Below, piece after piece: positions 53,157 through 62,767 of a stretch of 64,000 bases of DNA. Under the pieces are notes generated by a model that worked only from the letters and a program-made list of their open reading frames with translations, had not been told where the DNA came from and made no database searches. The stretch covers positions 1 to 64,000 of the forward strand of contig JAAFIA010000010.1 in NCBI GenBank assembly GCA_013298545.1, read 5' to 3'. Made by a program: the position numbers and the translations under genes. Every line of letters starts with the position of its first letter. Position 1 is the first letter of the stretch. This stretch comes from Bacteroidota bacterium. GTDB lineage: Bacteria > Bacteroidota > Bacteroidia > Palsa-965.

Positions 53157-53918
53157 ATGACACTTACGCGGTATTTTCTTCGTCTTTCATACAACGGAAG
53201 CAGTTTTTGCGGCTGGCAATTTCAGCCCGGTGTAGAAACCGTGCAAGAAACCCTCAATACAAAAATTGGTATGCTCCTGCGCGAGAAAATCGAAGTGGTT
53301 GGATGTGGCCGCACCGATTCGGGCGTTCATGCCAGTAAATATTACGCACACTTCGACAGCGAGCACACCGATCTCGATACCAACGAAAAAGTCATGTTTC
53401 GGCTCAATAAAATTTTACCCAAAGCCATCGCCATTCAGGAAATCAAAAAAATGCCCGACAATGCCCACGCGCGCTTCGCTGCCACCGCACGGAGTTACGA
53501 ATACCACATCACCCGCGTGAAAAATTCGTTTGGACCCGATTTAGCTTGGGAACTCCACGAGCCACTTCACGTTGATGAAATGAACAAAGCCGCGCAAGCC
53601 TTGTTGCAATACCAAGATTTTGCCTCGTTTTGTAAAGCCGGCGGAAATAGCAAAACAACCATTTGCCATTTAAAAGAAGCCTACTGGAAAGAAGAAGGCC
53701 ACAAACTTGTTTTTCACATCACCGCCAACCGCTTTTTGCGCAATATGGTTCGCGCCATTGTCGGAACATTGGTCGATGTGGGCCGCGGAAAATTAACTGT
53801 CGAGCAAGTTCACGAAATTGTACAATCCCAAAAACGGTCGCAGGCCGGAATGTCTGTACCGCCACAAGGGTTATTTCTCACCGATATTCAATACCCATCC
53901 CATTTGGGACTTTCATAA
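53157..53918 (+). CDS. truA: tRNA pseudouridine synthase A
   Basis: The start is set at ATG 53157 because a -7 box (53135-53142) lies inside the longer track ORF; this gives 253 aa (MTLTRYFLRL). The protein has the TruA core: the catalytic Asp54 in GCGRTDSGVHA, the segment RLNKILPKAIAIQEI and the C-terminal FHITANRFLRNMVRAIVGTL. It converts uridines 38-40 of the tRNA anticodon stem to pseudouridine. The ABC exporter gene begins on the very next base, so the two are probably co-transcribed. Confidence 0.96.
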   Translation: MTLTRYFLRLSYNGSSFCGWQFQPGVETVQETLNTKIGMLLREKIEVVGCGRTDSGVHASKYYAHFDSEHTDLDTNEKVMFRLNKILPKAIAIQEIKKMPDNAHARFAATARSYEYHITRVKNSFGPDLAWELHEPLHVDEMNKAAQALLQYQDFASFCKAGGNSKTTICHLKEAYWKEEGHKLVFHITANRFLRNMVRAIVGTLVDVGRGKLTVEQVHEIVQSQKRSQAGMSVPPQGLFLTDIQYPSHLGLS

Positions 53919-55706
53919 ATGAGTGAAGTAAGCGGAAAATCTTTTGACTGGAAATTACTGAAACGCATCTTTCAGTACGTTAAACCGTATTCCGGTTTAT
54001 TTGCCACAGCCATATTTTTAACCATCACCCTTTCGGTTTTATCCGTGGTTCGTCCACTCCTCATTCGTTATACCATCGATGAATTTATTCATCCCGCGCA
54101 AACACAAACGCAAGCCGATTTAGCACATGGTTTACTGCTCACGTTTACTGTGATTATGTTTGCTACACTTTTGCTAGAAGCATTTTTACAGTTTAGCAAT
54201 ACAACCACAACAGGCAAGCTCGGCCAACGCATTGTCAAAGATTTGCGCGTACAACTGCACCGTAAAATTATTGGCTTTCGCTCCCGTTATTTCGATCAAA
54301 CACCCATTGGTACACTCGTTACACGCGTTATCGCTGATATCGAAGCCATCAACGATGTGTTTTCGCAAGGATTTATTGTCATTGCGGGCGATCTGCTGAC
54401 CATTGTTGTTTTACTCATTGCCATGCTCGCCGTGAGTTGGAAAATTACACTGGTTGTATTGACCACCATTCCCATTATGTTTTTGGCAACATGGTGGTTT
54501 AAAAATTCCGTCAAGCAATCGTTTACCGATGTGCGCAATCAAGTATCGCGGCTCAATACGTTTGTGCAAGAACACATCACCGGCATGAAAATCGTTCAGG
54601 TATTCAACCGCGAAAAGGTGGAGATGGATCGTTTTCAAGAAATCAATGCCAAACACCGCGATGCCAATGTACGTTCGGTTTGGTACTATTCTGTTTTCTT
54701 TCCCGTTGTCGAAATTTTAATTTCCGTTTCGCTCGGCTTACTCGTGTGGTATGCCGGAAAACAAATTTTTGAAAACTTTGCCAATCCAGGCGATGTTACA
54801 TTTTTCGTACTGCTCATCAATCAATTTTTTCGCCCTATCCGTATGCTGGCCGATCGCATCAATACCTTACAAATGGGCATGGTTGCTGGCGAACGGATGT
54901 TTAAAGTACTCGATACCGAAGAACAAATTGCCAACAACGGAACACGCGATGCCGCACATTTGCGCGGCGATCTCTCCTTCAAAAATGTTTGGTTTGCTTA
55001 CAACAACGAAGATTGGGTGCTGCGCAACATTTCGTTTGATGTGAAAGCGGGTGAAACGGTTGCACTTGTTGGCGCCACAGGCTCTGGGAAATCATCAACC
55101 ATCAATTTGCTCGGACGTTTCTACGATTTCAATAAAGGCGAAATTCAAATCGATCAACACGATATTCGCTCGTATGAATTGTCTTCGCTACGCAGCAATA
55201 TCGGTGTGGTGTTGCAAGATGTGTTTTTGTTTTCCGATACGATTTACAACAACATTACATTAGGCAACACAAGCATTTCGCGCGAGCACGTGATCGAAGC
55301 GGCAAAAGCAGTAGGCGCACACGATTTCATTTCCAAACTTCCCGGAACGTATGATTACGATGTAAAAGAACGTGGCGGCATGCTTTCTGTGGGCCAACGT
55401 CAACTCATCGCCTTCATTCGCGCGTATGTCTATAACCCACGCATTTTAATTTTAGACGAAGCCACATCTTCCATTGATACGGAATCGGAACAACTCATTC
55501 AACAAGCAACCGAAGTGCTTACACGTGGGCGCACATCTGTGATTATCGCGCACCGCCTCGCTACGATTCGTCACGCCAGTCGCATTTTAGTCGTCGATCA
55601 CGGCGAAATTATTGAATCAGGATCGCACGACGAATTGTTGCAATTGAATGGCCAATACCGCAAATTGTTTGAATTGCAGTTTAAGGAAGAAGAACGGTTG
55701 GGGTGA
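53919..55706 (+). CDS. ABC transporter, fused permease and ATPase (MsbA/exporter type)
   Basis: This 595-aa protein has an N-terminal six-helix membrane domain (about 15-320) and a C-terminal nucleotide-binding domain (about 340-590) with Walker A GATGSGKSS, signature LSVGQRQ, Walker B ILILDEATSSID and switch IAHRLATI. It is a homodimeric type IV exporter of lipids, drugs or peptides, like MsbA; the substrate cannot be told. The start codon follows the truA stop directly. Confidence 0.95.
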   Translation: MSEVSGKSFDWKLLKRIFQYVKPYSGLFATAIFLTITLSVLSVVRPLLIRYTIDEFIHPAQTQTQADLAHGLLLTFTVIMFATLLLEAFLQFSNTTTTGKLGQRIVKDLRVQLHRKIIGFRSRYFDQTPIGTLVTRVIADIEAINDVFSQGFIVIAGDLLTIVVLLIAMLAVSWKITLVVLTTIPIMFLATWWFKNSVKQSFTDVRNQVSRLNTFVQEHITGMKIVQVFNREKVEMDRFQEINAKHRDANVRSVWYYSVFFPVVEILISVSLGLLVWYAGKQIFENFANPGDVTFFVLLINQFFRPIRMLADRINTLQMGMVAGERMFKVLDTEEQIANNGTRDAAHLRGDLSFKNVWFAYNNEDWVLRNISFDVKAGETVALVGATGSGKSSTINLLGRFYDFNKGEIQIDQHDIRSYELSSLRSNIGVVLQDVFLFSDTIYNNITLGNTSISREHVIEAAKAVGAHDFISKLPGTYDYDVKERGGMLSVGQRQLIAFIRAYVYNPRILILDEATSSIDTESEQLIQQATEVLTRGRTSVIIAHRLATIRHASRILVVDHGEIIESGSHDELLQLNGQYRKLFELQFKEEERLG

Positions 55707-55711
55707 TTGGG

Positions 55712-56674
55712 TTAATTGCCTGAAGCCTCGTCAATCGGTTGTTCTTGTTTTGTTGATTTTCCTTTTTCGGCAAGCAGTATAAATGTTCCTATGAGCAAGA
55801 TTAAAAATAGGAGAGGAAGGATAATTAGTGTAAACATAGGATGCTTTTTGGCTATACCAACATAATAAGTCTTGAACTCAGCACGCAATTGTAAATTTTT
55901 AAAGTGATTTTCTCTTTTGAAAAAAATCGAGGAGGAGTAACCATATTCTTTTGCTTTTTCAAAAATCTGCATGCCACTTTTCGCATCCTTAGTAATTGCT
56001 CGGGCATTGCCTAAGTCGAATAGCAATTGAGCAATAATCGGGTCTTTGGGTTTAATGAAACTCATTCGTTCGTTCAGTTGAAAATGGAGTTGTACATCAA
56101 GTACATTTATATCAATATTGTTTTTATATATCGGTTCTTCACCATCACCGAAATCTAGGCCCAAAATATTTGATTTCCATAAGTAGGATTCGTCGCCATT
56201 GGCTTTGACCTTAGCCTCCAGTATTTTTAAATGGATCCATTCAGAGCCGGCGTGCGAAGTAGGATCAATTTCAATACCTCTTTTAATCCAGAAATAGGCA
56301 GAATCATTCTTTCCTAGCAATTCGTATGTTGTTCCTAGATTCGATGCGGTTGCATATAATCCCGGAGATTTTGATTCTATATCAATAAACACCGCTTTTG
56401 CATTTTCGTATTGACCAACGTAGAGCAACGCAACACCAAAATCATTATAGTTTTCCATGGAGTTACTATCACGATACAAGCTGTCTGCAATGCGTAGTTT
56501 TTTATATAAATAGTTTTTGCTGAACGCGTCTAATTTTCCGCGAGGCGTAGCATCATAAGCTTCGGTGAATTCAATTTTCCCATTTAGTTTTGCTCTGTAT
56601 TCATTGATGCAGCAATGACTTTTCTGAACAAATGATAGACAGAAGAATATGAAAAGCGTGATTGTATTTTTCAT
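55712..56674 (-). CDS. TPR protein with C-terminal membrane helix, 320 aa
   Basis: The signal peptide MKNTITLFIFFCLSFVQKSHC precedes TPR units at about 70-145 (NYNDFGVALLYVGQYENAKAVF and YATASNLGTTYELLGKNDSAYFWIKRG). A C-terminal helix (TLIILPLLFLILLIGTFILL) and an acidic tail end the protein. It is probably periplasmic and membrane-anchored. It lies 5 bp from the end of the convergent ABC exporter gene. No family was recognised. Confidence 0.6.
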   Translation of the reverse strand: MKNTITLFIFFCLSFVQKSHCCINEYRAKLNGKIEFTEAYDATPRGKLDAFSKNYLYKKLRIADSLYRDSNSMENYNDFGVALLYVGQYENAKAVFIDIESKSPGLYATASNLGTTYELLGKNDSAYFWIKRGIEIDPTSHAGSEWIHLKILEAKVKANGDESYLWKSNILGLDFGDGEEPIYKNNIDINVLDVQLHFQLNERMSFIKPKDPIIAQLLFDLGNARAITKDAKSGMQIFEKAKEYGYSSSIFFKRENHFKNLQLRAEFKTYYVGIAKKHPMFTLIILPLLFLILLIGTFILLAEKGKSTKQEQPIDEASGN

Positions 56675-56688
56675 GTTTCATAATGTCA

Positions 56689-57450
56689 TTAATCGTATTG
56701 AAATATAGATGCTTTGTTTTGGAGAATGTAATTAAGGCTGTTTTCAAAATCTTTCTTGATAGTTTTATTCAAATATCCAGACCAAGTTGGAGCTTCTTCA
56801 TTTCTCATAAATGCTAAAATTGCCATACTGTAGGCCCAATCTTCTTGTTTTAAATAGCCCTGATTTTTATAAGACCAACGATCGGTAGTTTTATTAAATT
56901 GAAATGCAGCGTTTGCATTAAACACCCCGAAGCCAAAGAAAACAGTTGTTAGATCAGTTAAATGCTCATCGTTAAAATCAAGCTCTTTGTGTCCAAGTAA
57001 TTTAACATGCGCAAGTTCATGCGCGAGTACACCAATTGTATCCTGAGGTTTGTCGAGAAGACCTCTGCTGATCGAAATTTCGTATTTCCCATGCTCATTT
57101 TTGTGGTGGTATAAACCTGCTGGAGTAATTTGTTGCGGGTCGTTTTCAATAAAAATTACAGAAGTACCCATGTTGATCTCCCTCAGATTATCATCGAAAA
57201 AATGCAGTTCGACTTCATCTCTGTCTATTTGCATTGCATCTGCCACAATATGCATTGCCGCTATCGCCGACTCCTCGGAAACCGTCCACTTAATTGGAAT
57301 GTCAATTTTTGTAGGTGTAAATATTTTTCGTTCAGCTAATGTCGGCTCAGGAAACTGTTCTGCTAACCATTGCATATTTTGTTCAAAATACTGCCGAGCA
57401 CTTTTGTTTAATGGCTCTTTGATATTGCCAGATTTGAATAAATTAAACAT
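56689..57450 (-). CDS. zincin-like protein (HExxH), 253 aa
   Basis: The track starts at 57489; the internal ATG at 57450 (MFNLFKSG) is preferred, because the longer N-terminus is hydrophobic without forming a clean signal peptide. The zincin motif HELAH, within VLAHELAHVKLLGH, lies about residue 165. Zinc ligands are the two histidines and a distal acid or histidine. A leading helical part contains AIAAMHIVADAMQI. No known family was named. It is followed by the TPR gene 14 bp on. The similarity to M48-type or DUF proteins is not certain. A cytoplasmic protease role is inferred. Confidence 0.6.
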   Translation of the reverse strand: MFNLFKSGNIKEPLNKSARQYFEQNMQWLAEQFPEPTLAERKIFTPTKIDIPIKWTVSEESAIAAMHIVADAMQIDRDEVELHFFDDNLREINMGTSVIFIENDPQQITPAGLYHHKNEHGKYEISISRGLLDKPQDTIGVLAHELAHVKLLGHKELDFNDEHLTDLTTVFFGFGVFNANAAFQFNKTTDRWSYKNQGYLKQEDWAYSMAILAFMRNEEAPTWSGYLNKTIKKDFENSLNYILQNKASIFQYD

Positions 57451-57506
57451 GAGAAAAAGGGTTGGAGTTAATGCATTTATCAACTGCAAAATACAAATTT
57501 TACAGG

Positions 57507-58139
57507 TTACCCCTTCCTCCCCATCAAAATCAAATCCACAACCTCCGCGCCATCGCCGCCCACGGTAACAATGCGTTTGACTTCAATATCAATAAGTCCA
57601 GCCAATCGCATCGCTTCAACTAAATACTTTTCTTCGTGGAAGTGCATGTAAATTTCATCGCCCGTACTGCCTTTTTTCCATCCCGATTTGCTGTACGCAT
57701 CTTCCATTGTACTGATGTAAATTACGCCAGTTGCATGTACACGCAACGCCGCATCTGCAATCAATTTTATGGCTTCTTCTTTGGATAAATAAGGCAAACA
57801 AAAACCGCACATCACCGCATCAAATACTTGTGGCAACCGATCAATTGCACGGCAATCCATAACCTGAAAATTTGCAGTTGGATTATTTTCTTGCGCCAAA
57901 GCAATCATGTTTGGCGCTAAATCAATTCCTAAGATTTTGAAGTCTGGGCGTTGTTGTAAAAGATACTTTGTAATGTTGCCCGGCCCGCAAGCCAATTCCA
58001 GAATAGACGCATTGGGCCTATTGACCCACGCGCAAAACAAATCAAATGAATCGTGATACAACGAAACATCCATAAATTTTTGCGCATACAGATCCGCCAA
58101 TTTATCAAAAATCGCTGCTGCTTGTTCCGATTTGTCCAT
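57507..58139 (-). CDS. class I SAM-dependent methyltransferase, 210 aa
   Basis: The Rossmann core has ILELACGPGNITKYLL (SAM-binding motif I, about residue 40), ILGIDLAPNMIALAQ (motif II) and FDAVMCGFCLPYLS (motif IV). The following VIYISTMEDAYS matches motif V. Substrate unknown. It lies 4 bp from the Fic gene on the same strand, so the two may share a transcript. Confidence 0.88.
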   Translation of the reverse strand: MDKSEQAAAIFDKLADLYAQKFMDVSLYHDSFDLFCAWVNRPNASILELACGPGNITKYLLQQRPDFKILGIDLAPNMIALAQENNPTANFQVMDCRAIDRLPQVFDAVMCGFCLPYLSKEEAIKLIADAALRVHATGVIYISTMEDAYSKSGWKKGSTGDEIYMHFHEEKYLVEAMRLAGLIDIEVKRIVTVGGDGAEVVDLILMGRKG

Positions 58140-58142
58140 GTT

Positions 58143-59264
58143 TTATGATTGAAGAATCCGAATCAAATCATCATTGATATAATAAACATCTCGGCCATCC
58201 GCACGATAGGATAAAACACCAATCTTAACCAGTTGTTGCATGTATTTTGTCAATGTTGTTCGACTACTTACTCGGCAAACTTTTCCAACCAGTTGTGGTC
58301 TTACATACGGCTGAGAAAACAATGTCTGATTCAATTCGAGTGAGTACCATTTCAATTTTTTCGACGCATGTTTGTGTGTAGCTTCCATCTGTGAAAGCAT
58401 CTCATCGATTTTTTGATTCGTAATTTTCGATGTACTTTCAACCGCATTCAACATATACATAATCCAAGGCTTCCACGCTTTTCGTTGAGTAACACCTGCT
58501 AAATGATTGTAGTAGTCGTCTTTATTTTTAATGATGTAATTGCTCAAATACAAAACAGGATGTGAGAGTAAATTTTGTTCAACTAAGTAAAGTTGATTTA
58601 AAATTCTTCCTGTACGACCATTGCCATCTGTAAATGGATGAATAGCCTCAAATTGATAATGCCCAATTGCCATTTTGAGCAAAGGATCAAAATCGTTTTT
58701 AGCAGCTAAAAACGTGAACAAATTCGTCAGTTTTTTTTCAATCAAGGCGATGCCACGCGGTGGAGTATAAATAATTTCTCCAGCCTTAAATTCGCTCTGT
58801 CCACGCTTGATAACTACTTGCGATTGTGGTGGCCGTATCCCTTGTCGTGTATTTTTTATCTGCTGAAACATTTTGATCGCTACCGAAGTGTCTAGCTTCT
58901 TCTGCTTTAATAACGTCGAATACCCTTTCCATAGCGCTTCTCTGTATTTTAGTACCTCTTTCGTTGCCGGACTAGCATATTCTTCCTTTATCGTATCTGA
59001 AACCGCCTTGTATAAATCATCTTCCGTTGTAAATATATTTTCAATCGCAGTCGAATTTTGTGCCTCTTGAAGTGAAATGGTATTGATTAGCATAGATGGA
59101 TTGGGGATGCGCAAAATGTTTTTATTCAGCTCTGCCAATGCTCTAGAAGCATAGCCCCATTTCAGTAAAATTTCTTTATCAATGATGTCAATTGAAGGTG
59201 GTAAGTCAGGAAGCCCATTGAAAGGTATATTACGATCAAATTTTACAATTTTCGTGGTGTTCAT
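58143..59264 (-). CDS. Fic-domain AMP-transferase with winged-helix C-terminus
   Basis: The track starts at 59285; ATG 59264 (MNTTKIVKFD) is preferred because the promoter at 59290-59321 would make the earlier ATG leaderless. The Fic active site HPFTDGNGRTGR (His216 in track numbering) is intact, so AMPylation or related nucleotidyl transfer is predicted. An inhibitory motif S-x-x-x-E-N (Ser78-Asn83 in track numbering) places it in the autoinhibited class with the glutamate as block. A C-terminal wHTH (SSRTTLTKYMQQLVKIGVLSYR) could bind DNA. The promoter region carries many palindromes, which suggests autorepression. Likely a chromosomal Fic without an obvious antitoxin gene. Confidence 0.93.
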   Translation of the reverse strand: MNTTKIVKFDRNIPFNGLPDLPPSIDIIDKEILLKWGYASRALAELNKNILRIPNPSMLINTISLQEAQNSTAIENIFTTEDDLYKAVSDTIKEEYASPATKEVLKYREALWKGYSTLLKQKKLDTSVAIKMFQQIKNTRQGIRPPQSQVVIKRGQSEFKAGEIIYTPPRGIALIEKKLTNLFTFLAAKNDFDPLLKMAIGHYQFEAIHPFTDGNGRTGRILNQLYLVEQNLLSHPVLYLSNYIIKNKDDYYNHLAGVTQRKAWKPWIMYMLNAVESTSKITNQKIDEMLSQMEATHKHASKKLKWYSLELNQTLFSQPYVRPQLVGKVCRVSSRTTLTKYMQQLVKIGVLSYRADGRDVYYINDDLIRILQS

Positions 59265-59278
59265 GTTTTTGGATATTC

Positions 59279-59580
59279 TGGACATATAGCAAATATAAGG
59301 TCAGATTTAGGAATAAACAAACAATATGTCCATATCCAATCTAAAATCTGGACATATTCGCAAAACCTGTCCACTTCATGAACATAAAATATCTATATGT
59401 TCATTTCTGGAAAAAATATGAACATATTACTAAAGTGTGTCCACTTGTTGAACAGGAATTATCAATCTGTTCATTTTTTTGAAAAATATGAACAGATAAC
59501 CAAAATATGTCCACTCACTAGACAGTAAATGCCAATACTTTCGCTTGTTATAGGATGTGGACGTGTGGCTGCGCTTAACG
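59279..59580 (-). promoter_or_regulatory. Fic promoter with palindromes and 70-bp repeats
   Basis: A full consensus promoter drives the Fic gene: -33 TTTG (59318-59321), 20-bp spacer and -7 TATATTTG (59290-59297). Next to it lie inverted ATATGTCCA elements: TGGACATAT (59279), AATATGTCCA (59323-59332) and TGGACATATT (59349-59358). From 59368 to 59577 three copies of a 70-bp unit start with TGTCCACTY at 59368, 59438 and 59508, exactly 70 bp apart; copies one and two also carry TGAACA/TGTTCA elements. The layout suggests an operator for a DNA-binding protein, perhaps the Fic wHTH. The third copy is truncated. Confidence 0.7.
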
Positions 59581-59592
59581 ATGATGAATCTA

Positions 59593-61173
59593 CTACAAAT
59601 CTAGATCTTCCAATTGTCCTTGCTGAATCAACACATTCAGTTTACCGTAATCGATCTTTGAAAAATGGCGTGGGTCGCGTGGCATTTTTGCAATGAAATA
59701 AACCGCGTTGATGGCGTATGCGTAATGCAATAAAATATTTTCTTGAATCGCTTTTTTGTCGGCATGAGGCGTTGCCTCAATTACGGCAAATACATTCGTG
59801 CGTTCATGTAAAACCGTTCCTGAAACAATCCCTTCTTGTTGTGATAAAGCGTACTCTACTGCAAATGTTACGAGATAACCATCTGGAAAAGGAATGAGTG
59901 TAGAACACCGTCCGCACAAAAACAATTCTCCCGCCGTATTGAAAAATCCCGAATCGCCTGTTCGGTGCCAAACGTTTTCTCCAATAAAAATTTTTGCCAG
60001 TTTTTCGGCTTCAGGATTATCTACATAATGCCTTAACACGTGCGGGCCGCTCACCACAATTTCACCAATTTTTCCAACAGGTAAACACGTTTGTTCCAAT
60101 GCTTCTTCCGAAGCAAAAGAAAGCGGCTCGGTTGTAATGGGAAGAATTTTTACGCGTGTGAGACGATATGGAAAACCCACATTCAACCCATTGTTCGCGA
60201 TGTTTTCTTCGCCAGAAAACAAGCCCTTACGTTGTTTGTCAACCAAGTCTGTTGCTGTAATACTACTGATCGGTTCGGCTTCTGTTGATCCATAAACGAT
60301 AATACTTTCGCTATTCGGAAATGCTTTTGCAAACAAACTCGCCTCGCGCGGAAACACAGGCGCGCCACCCGTAAACATCCGTCGGAAGGACACATCTATA
60401 TTTTGCGCCAGCACATATTCCGCCAACCGCTGCAACACATAAGGCGATGACGTAAACCGATTGACACCCGCAGCACGAATTTGTTCTACCAAACGTTCGG
60501 GTTTTAACGATAACGGTTTACGCGAATTGTAATCAGCGATGACTGAAGTAACACCTGTTCCTAAATTGAGCAACAACACAATTGGTAAAACAGGCATGTC
60601 GATATCCGAAGGCTGTGGTTGAATTTTATCGACCAATGCTTCAAATTGTGCTTGCAAGAAACCGTGTGTACGCTTTGCCGCTTTTGGAATTCCTGTGCTA
60701 CCTGTTGTAAATGTAATCAGTGCTAAATCATCCGCTTGCACCGTATCTGGTGTGTGTGTTGAACTAACAGGTTTGCTTTTCGGACCAAGCCAAACTGGCA
60801 CACGACGCAATGCAGGCGAAAGTATAAATGCCAACGCACGAATTTTCCAAGACGCAATAAACGCCTTGCATTTGGCCAGTTTGCAACAAAGCTCTAGTCG
60901 CTCACGGCTCACCCATTCATCCAAAAAAACGGATGTTGCACCAAGGTGAAAAATAGCAAGCACAGCAATGTACAAATCCAAACTCATGGGGACGAAAACC
61001 AACACCCGATCGTTTTTCCCGATTCCTTTGGCATGATAATACGCAGCCATTTCTTTTACCGCATTCGCCAATTCGCCAAACGTAAGTTGCTTTCCATCGC
61101 GATCAATAATGGCGATGTGCTCAGGCTTTTTGAGTGCTTGTGCAAAAAATAAATCGGCGATATTGCTGCTCAT
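59593..61173 (-). CDS. AMP-forming acyl ligase, OleC-like
   Basis: This 526-aa protein has the ANL superfamily core: FTTGSTGIPKAAKRTHG (phosphate-binding loop, about 155), the YGSTEAEPISS motif (A5, about 295) and the late WHRTGDSGFF (A7, about 400). The opening pattern PMSLDLYIAVLAIFHLGATSVFLDEW is like that of OleC, which activates beta-hydroxy acids to beta-lactones in olefin synthesis; OleA, OleB and OleD are not seen nearby, so this is only a family hint. It is the last of the operon and overlaps the SRPBCC gene by 4 bp. Confidence 0.85.
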   Translation of the reverse strand: MSSNIADLFFAQALKKPEHIAIIDRDGKQLTFGELANAVKEMAAYYHAKGIGKNDRVLVFVPMSLDLYIAVLAIFHLGATSVFLDEWVSRERLELCCKLAKCKAFIASWKIRALAFILSPALRRVPVWLGPKSKPVSSTHTPDTVQADDLALITFTTGSTGIPKAAKRTHGFLQAQFEALVDKIQPQPSDIDMPVLPIVLLLNLGTGVTSVIADYNSRKPLSLKPERLVEQIRAAGVNRFTSSPYVLQRLAEYVLAQNIDVSFRRMFTGGAPVFPREASLFAKAFPNSESIIVYGSTEAEPISSITATDLVDKQRKGLFSGEENIANNGLNVGFPYRLTRVKILPITTEPLSFASEEALEQTCLPVGKIGEIVVSGPHVLRHYVDNPEAEKLAKIFIGENVWHRTGDSGFFNTAGELFLCGRCSTLIPFPDGYLVTFAVEYALSQQEGIVSGTVLHERTNVFAVIEATPHADKKAIQENILLHYAYAINAVYFIAKMPRDPRHFSKIDYGKLNVLIQQGQLEDLDL

Positions 61174-61742
61174 TGTTCCAAGTTGCGTTTAACGTTGGCG
61201 ATGTTTTGTTCAAAAACAGATTTTACTTTCCAAGCACCCAAGTGCATCTTTATCAGTTCCCAAAACGAAGGTTGGTAAGTGTCGTAAAATAGTGTAAATG
61301 TAAGCCTACAACGTCTTCCGCCATCTAAAGACTCATAAAGTTGTTCCGTAGATAAACCATCCGATGTCATGGGGAAATTTTTCAAATCGTAAGTAATGAG
61401 TTGTCTGCGTTTGTTTGGCTCAACTTCCGTAATGGTTTCGTCCCAACGGATTCCGGTTTCATCTTTTTCTTGAAAGCAACGACGGCGAGAGCCGGGCAAA
61501 CCATCGGCAATGCTATCGTTATTTAACGGTATGATGTGATCGACGTAAACAGACCATTTTCCGGCATTGGCCGAATTTCCGAGGTAAGCAAATACTTTTT
61601 CTGGCGAAGCATTGATTTCAACGGTTGCCGCAACGGCTTTGTATGGAAGATTGTCGTGCTTTTTGTACGGACTCAATCCCCAAATTGCAAAAGGGCAAAT
61701 CAGTAGTAAAATCAGTAGTGCGCGAAGTAGTTTCTTTTTCAT
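61170..61742 (-). CDS. SRPBCC/START-like protein with N-terminal membrane anchor
   Basis: An N-terminal helix (LLRALLILLLICPFAIWGL) is followed by a SRPBCC (polyketide-cyclase-like) fold: VEINASPEKVFAYLGN at the beginning, WDETITEVEPNKRRQLITYDL in the middle and a C-terminal helix. These domains bind hydrophobic ligands. The gene overlaps both neighbours by 4 bp. Role in a lipid or hydrophobic-molecule pathway is inferred from the operon. Confidence 0.8.
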   Translation of the reverse strand: MKKKLLRALLILLLICPFAIWGLSPYKKHDNLPYKAVAATVEINASPEKVFAYLGNSANAGKWSVYVDHIIPLNNDSIADGLPGSRRRCFQEKDETGIRWDETITEVEPNKRRQLITYDLKNFPMTSDGLSTEQLYESLDGGRRCRLTFTLFYDTYQPSFWELIKMHLGAWKVKSVFEQNIANVKRNLEQ

Positions 61743-62764
61743 AACACTTTTTGAAAGAGAGCATAGCGTTTCCAGACTTCACCGGAAAATAATTCGGATA
61801 ATTTTACAGAACGATTGCGTTCGTGCATAAACGCATGAATCACCGCATCGAATTGATGTTGCTTGGCATAACGTGTAGCAAAATTGCCCATCACTTGCGG
61901 CAAACCCCGATAGCCTGGTGCCGGATGGCGAGCAACAGTTTTGATAATCAATCGTTTTTCCGAGATCGAAAAATGATCGGCAAAACAAAAAATTAAGCCC
62001 ACAATTTCACCGCTACTATTTTCTGCAATCAAGGTTGTCTCGTTGTGCATGTAGGTGTTTAATCCGGCATGCTTCTCAACGAAACGCGCTTCGCTAATTC
62101 CTGAATACAAGACATTGGCTTGAAATGTGTGTGTGCAAAATTGAAAAATACGCGGCAACTCAGTTGTGTAATTTTCTCCCGCAATGGTACGCATCCGTAT
62201 GCCTTGAGTGGCTAACGATTGCTCGCGCTCCAAAATTTCTGAAGCATCGCAAACGAGTTTTCGGTCGATTGTGGTAACGTAATTTTCGCGCACCTGAAAT
62301 CCGTTTGCTTGCCATTGCTCCGAAAACCAAGTCATGCAAGGTTGCTCCGAGAAATAATCGGGCAAGGCATTTCCCAAACAAAAACGATAGCTGTCCCAAG
62401 TAGTACCATTCATAGGGCCAAGTAGGTGCGTGCAATTCAGTTCTTTGGCAATTTCCTCGGCACGATTCAGCATCAATTGTGCAGCATCGAGATCGTTGAT
62501 ACAACAATAATTGCCAAGCATTAAATACCGTGTATCGTTTTGGTCTAATTCAAGATTGCGGTAAAGTGCCAATACGCCGACGGTTTGCGTTTCGTCAGTA
62601 AGTGCTAGAAAACGTATTTTATGTTCAGGGTGAATGGTATTTGAACTTTTGAAAATGGCCGCTTGTTGTGGCTGAAACACCCGATCAATGCATTGCTTCG
62701 CATGAATCAGGAAATCGGCTTCTTGATCGCGCGAAAATTCGAGCAGGTTGTATTTCGTTTCCAT
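61739..62764 (-). CDS. GNAT-like N-acetyltransferase, 341 aa
   Basis: The first half contains a GNAT-like pattern: FLALTDETQTVGVLALY then LGNYCCINDLDAAQLMLNRAEEIAKELNCTHLLGPMNGTTW. The second half has a similar domain, with IAENSSGEIVGLIFCF and the CoA-binding-like RHPAPGYRGLPQVM. Two-domain GNAT proteins of this type occur with lipid genes. Substrate unknown. It is coupled to the SRPBCC gene and lies 3 bp from the kinase-like gene. Confidence 0.7.
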   Translation of the reverse strand: METKYNLLEFSRDQEADFLIHAKQCIDRVFQPQQAAIFKSSNTIHPEHKIRFLALTDETQTVGVLALYRNLELDQNDTRYLMLGNYCCINDLDAAQLMLNRAEEIAKELNCTHLLGPMNGTTWDSYRFCLGNALPDYFSEQPCMTWFSEQWQANGFQVRENYVTTIDRKLVCDASEILEREQSLATQGIRMRTIAGENYTTELPRIFQFCTHTFQANVLYSGISEARFVEKHAGLNTYMHNETTLIAENSSGEIVGLIFCFADHFSISEKRLIIKTVARHPAPGYRGLPQVMGNFATRYAKQHQFDAVIHAFMHERNRSVKLSELFSGEVWKRYALFQKVL

Positions 62765-62767
62765 CGA

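Noticed and set aside
59368-59580. CRISPR array
   Set aside because: The three units are 70 bp long, contiguous and similar throughout, without unique spacers, and no cas genes are near.
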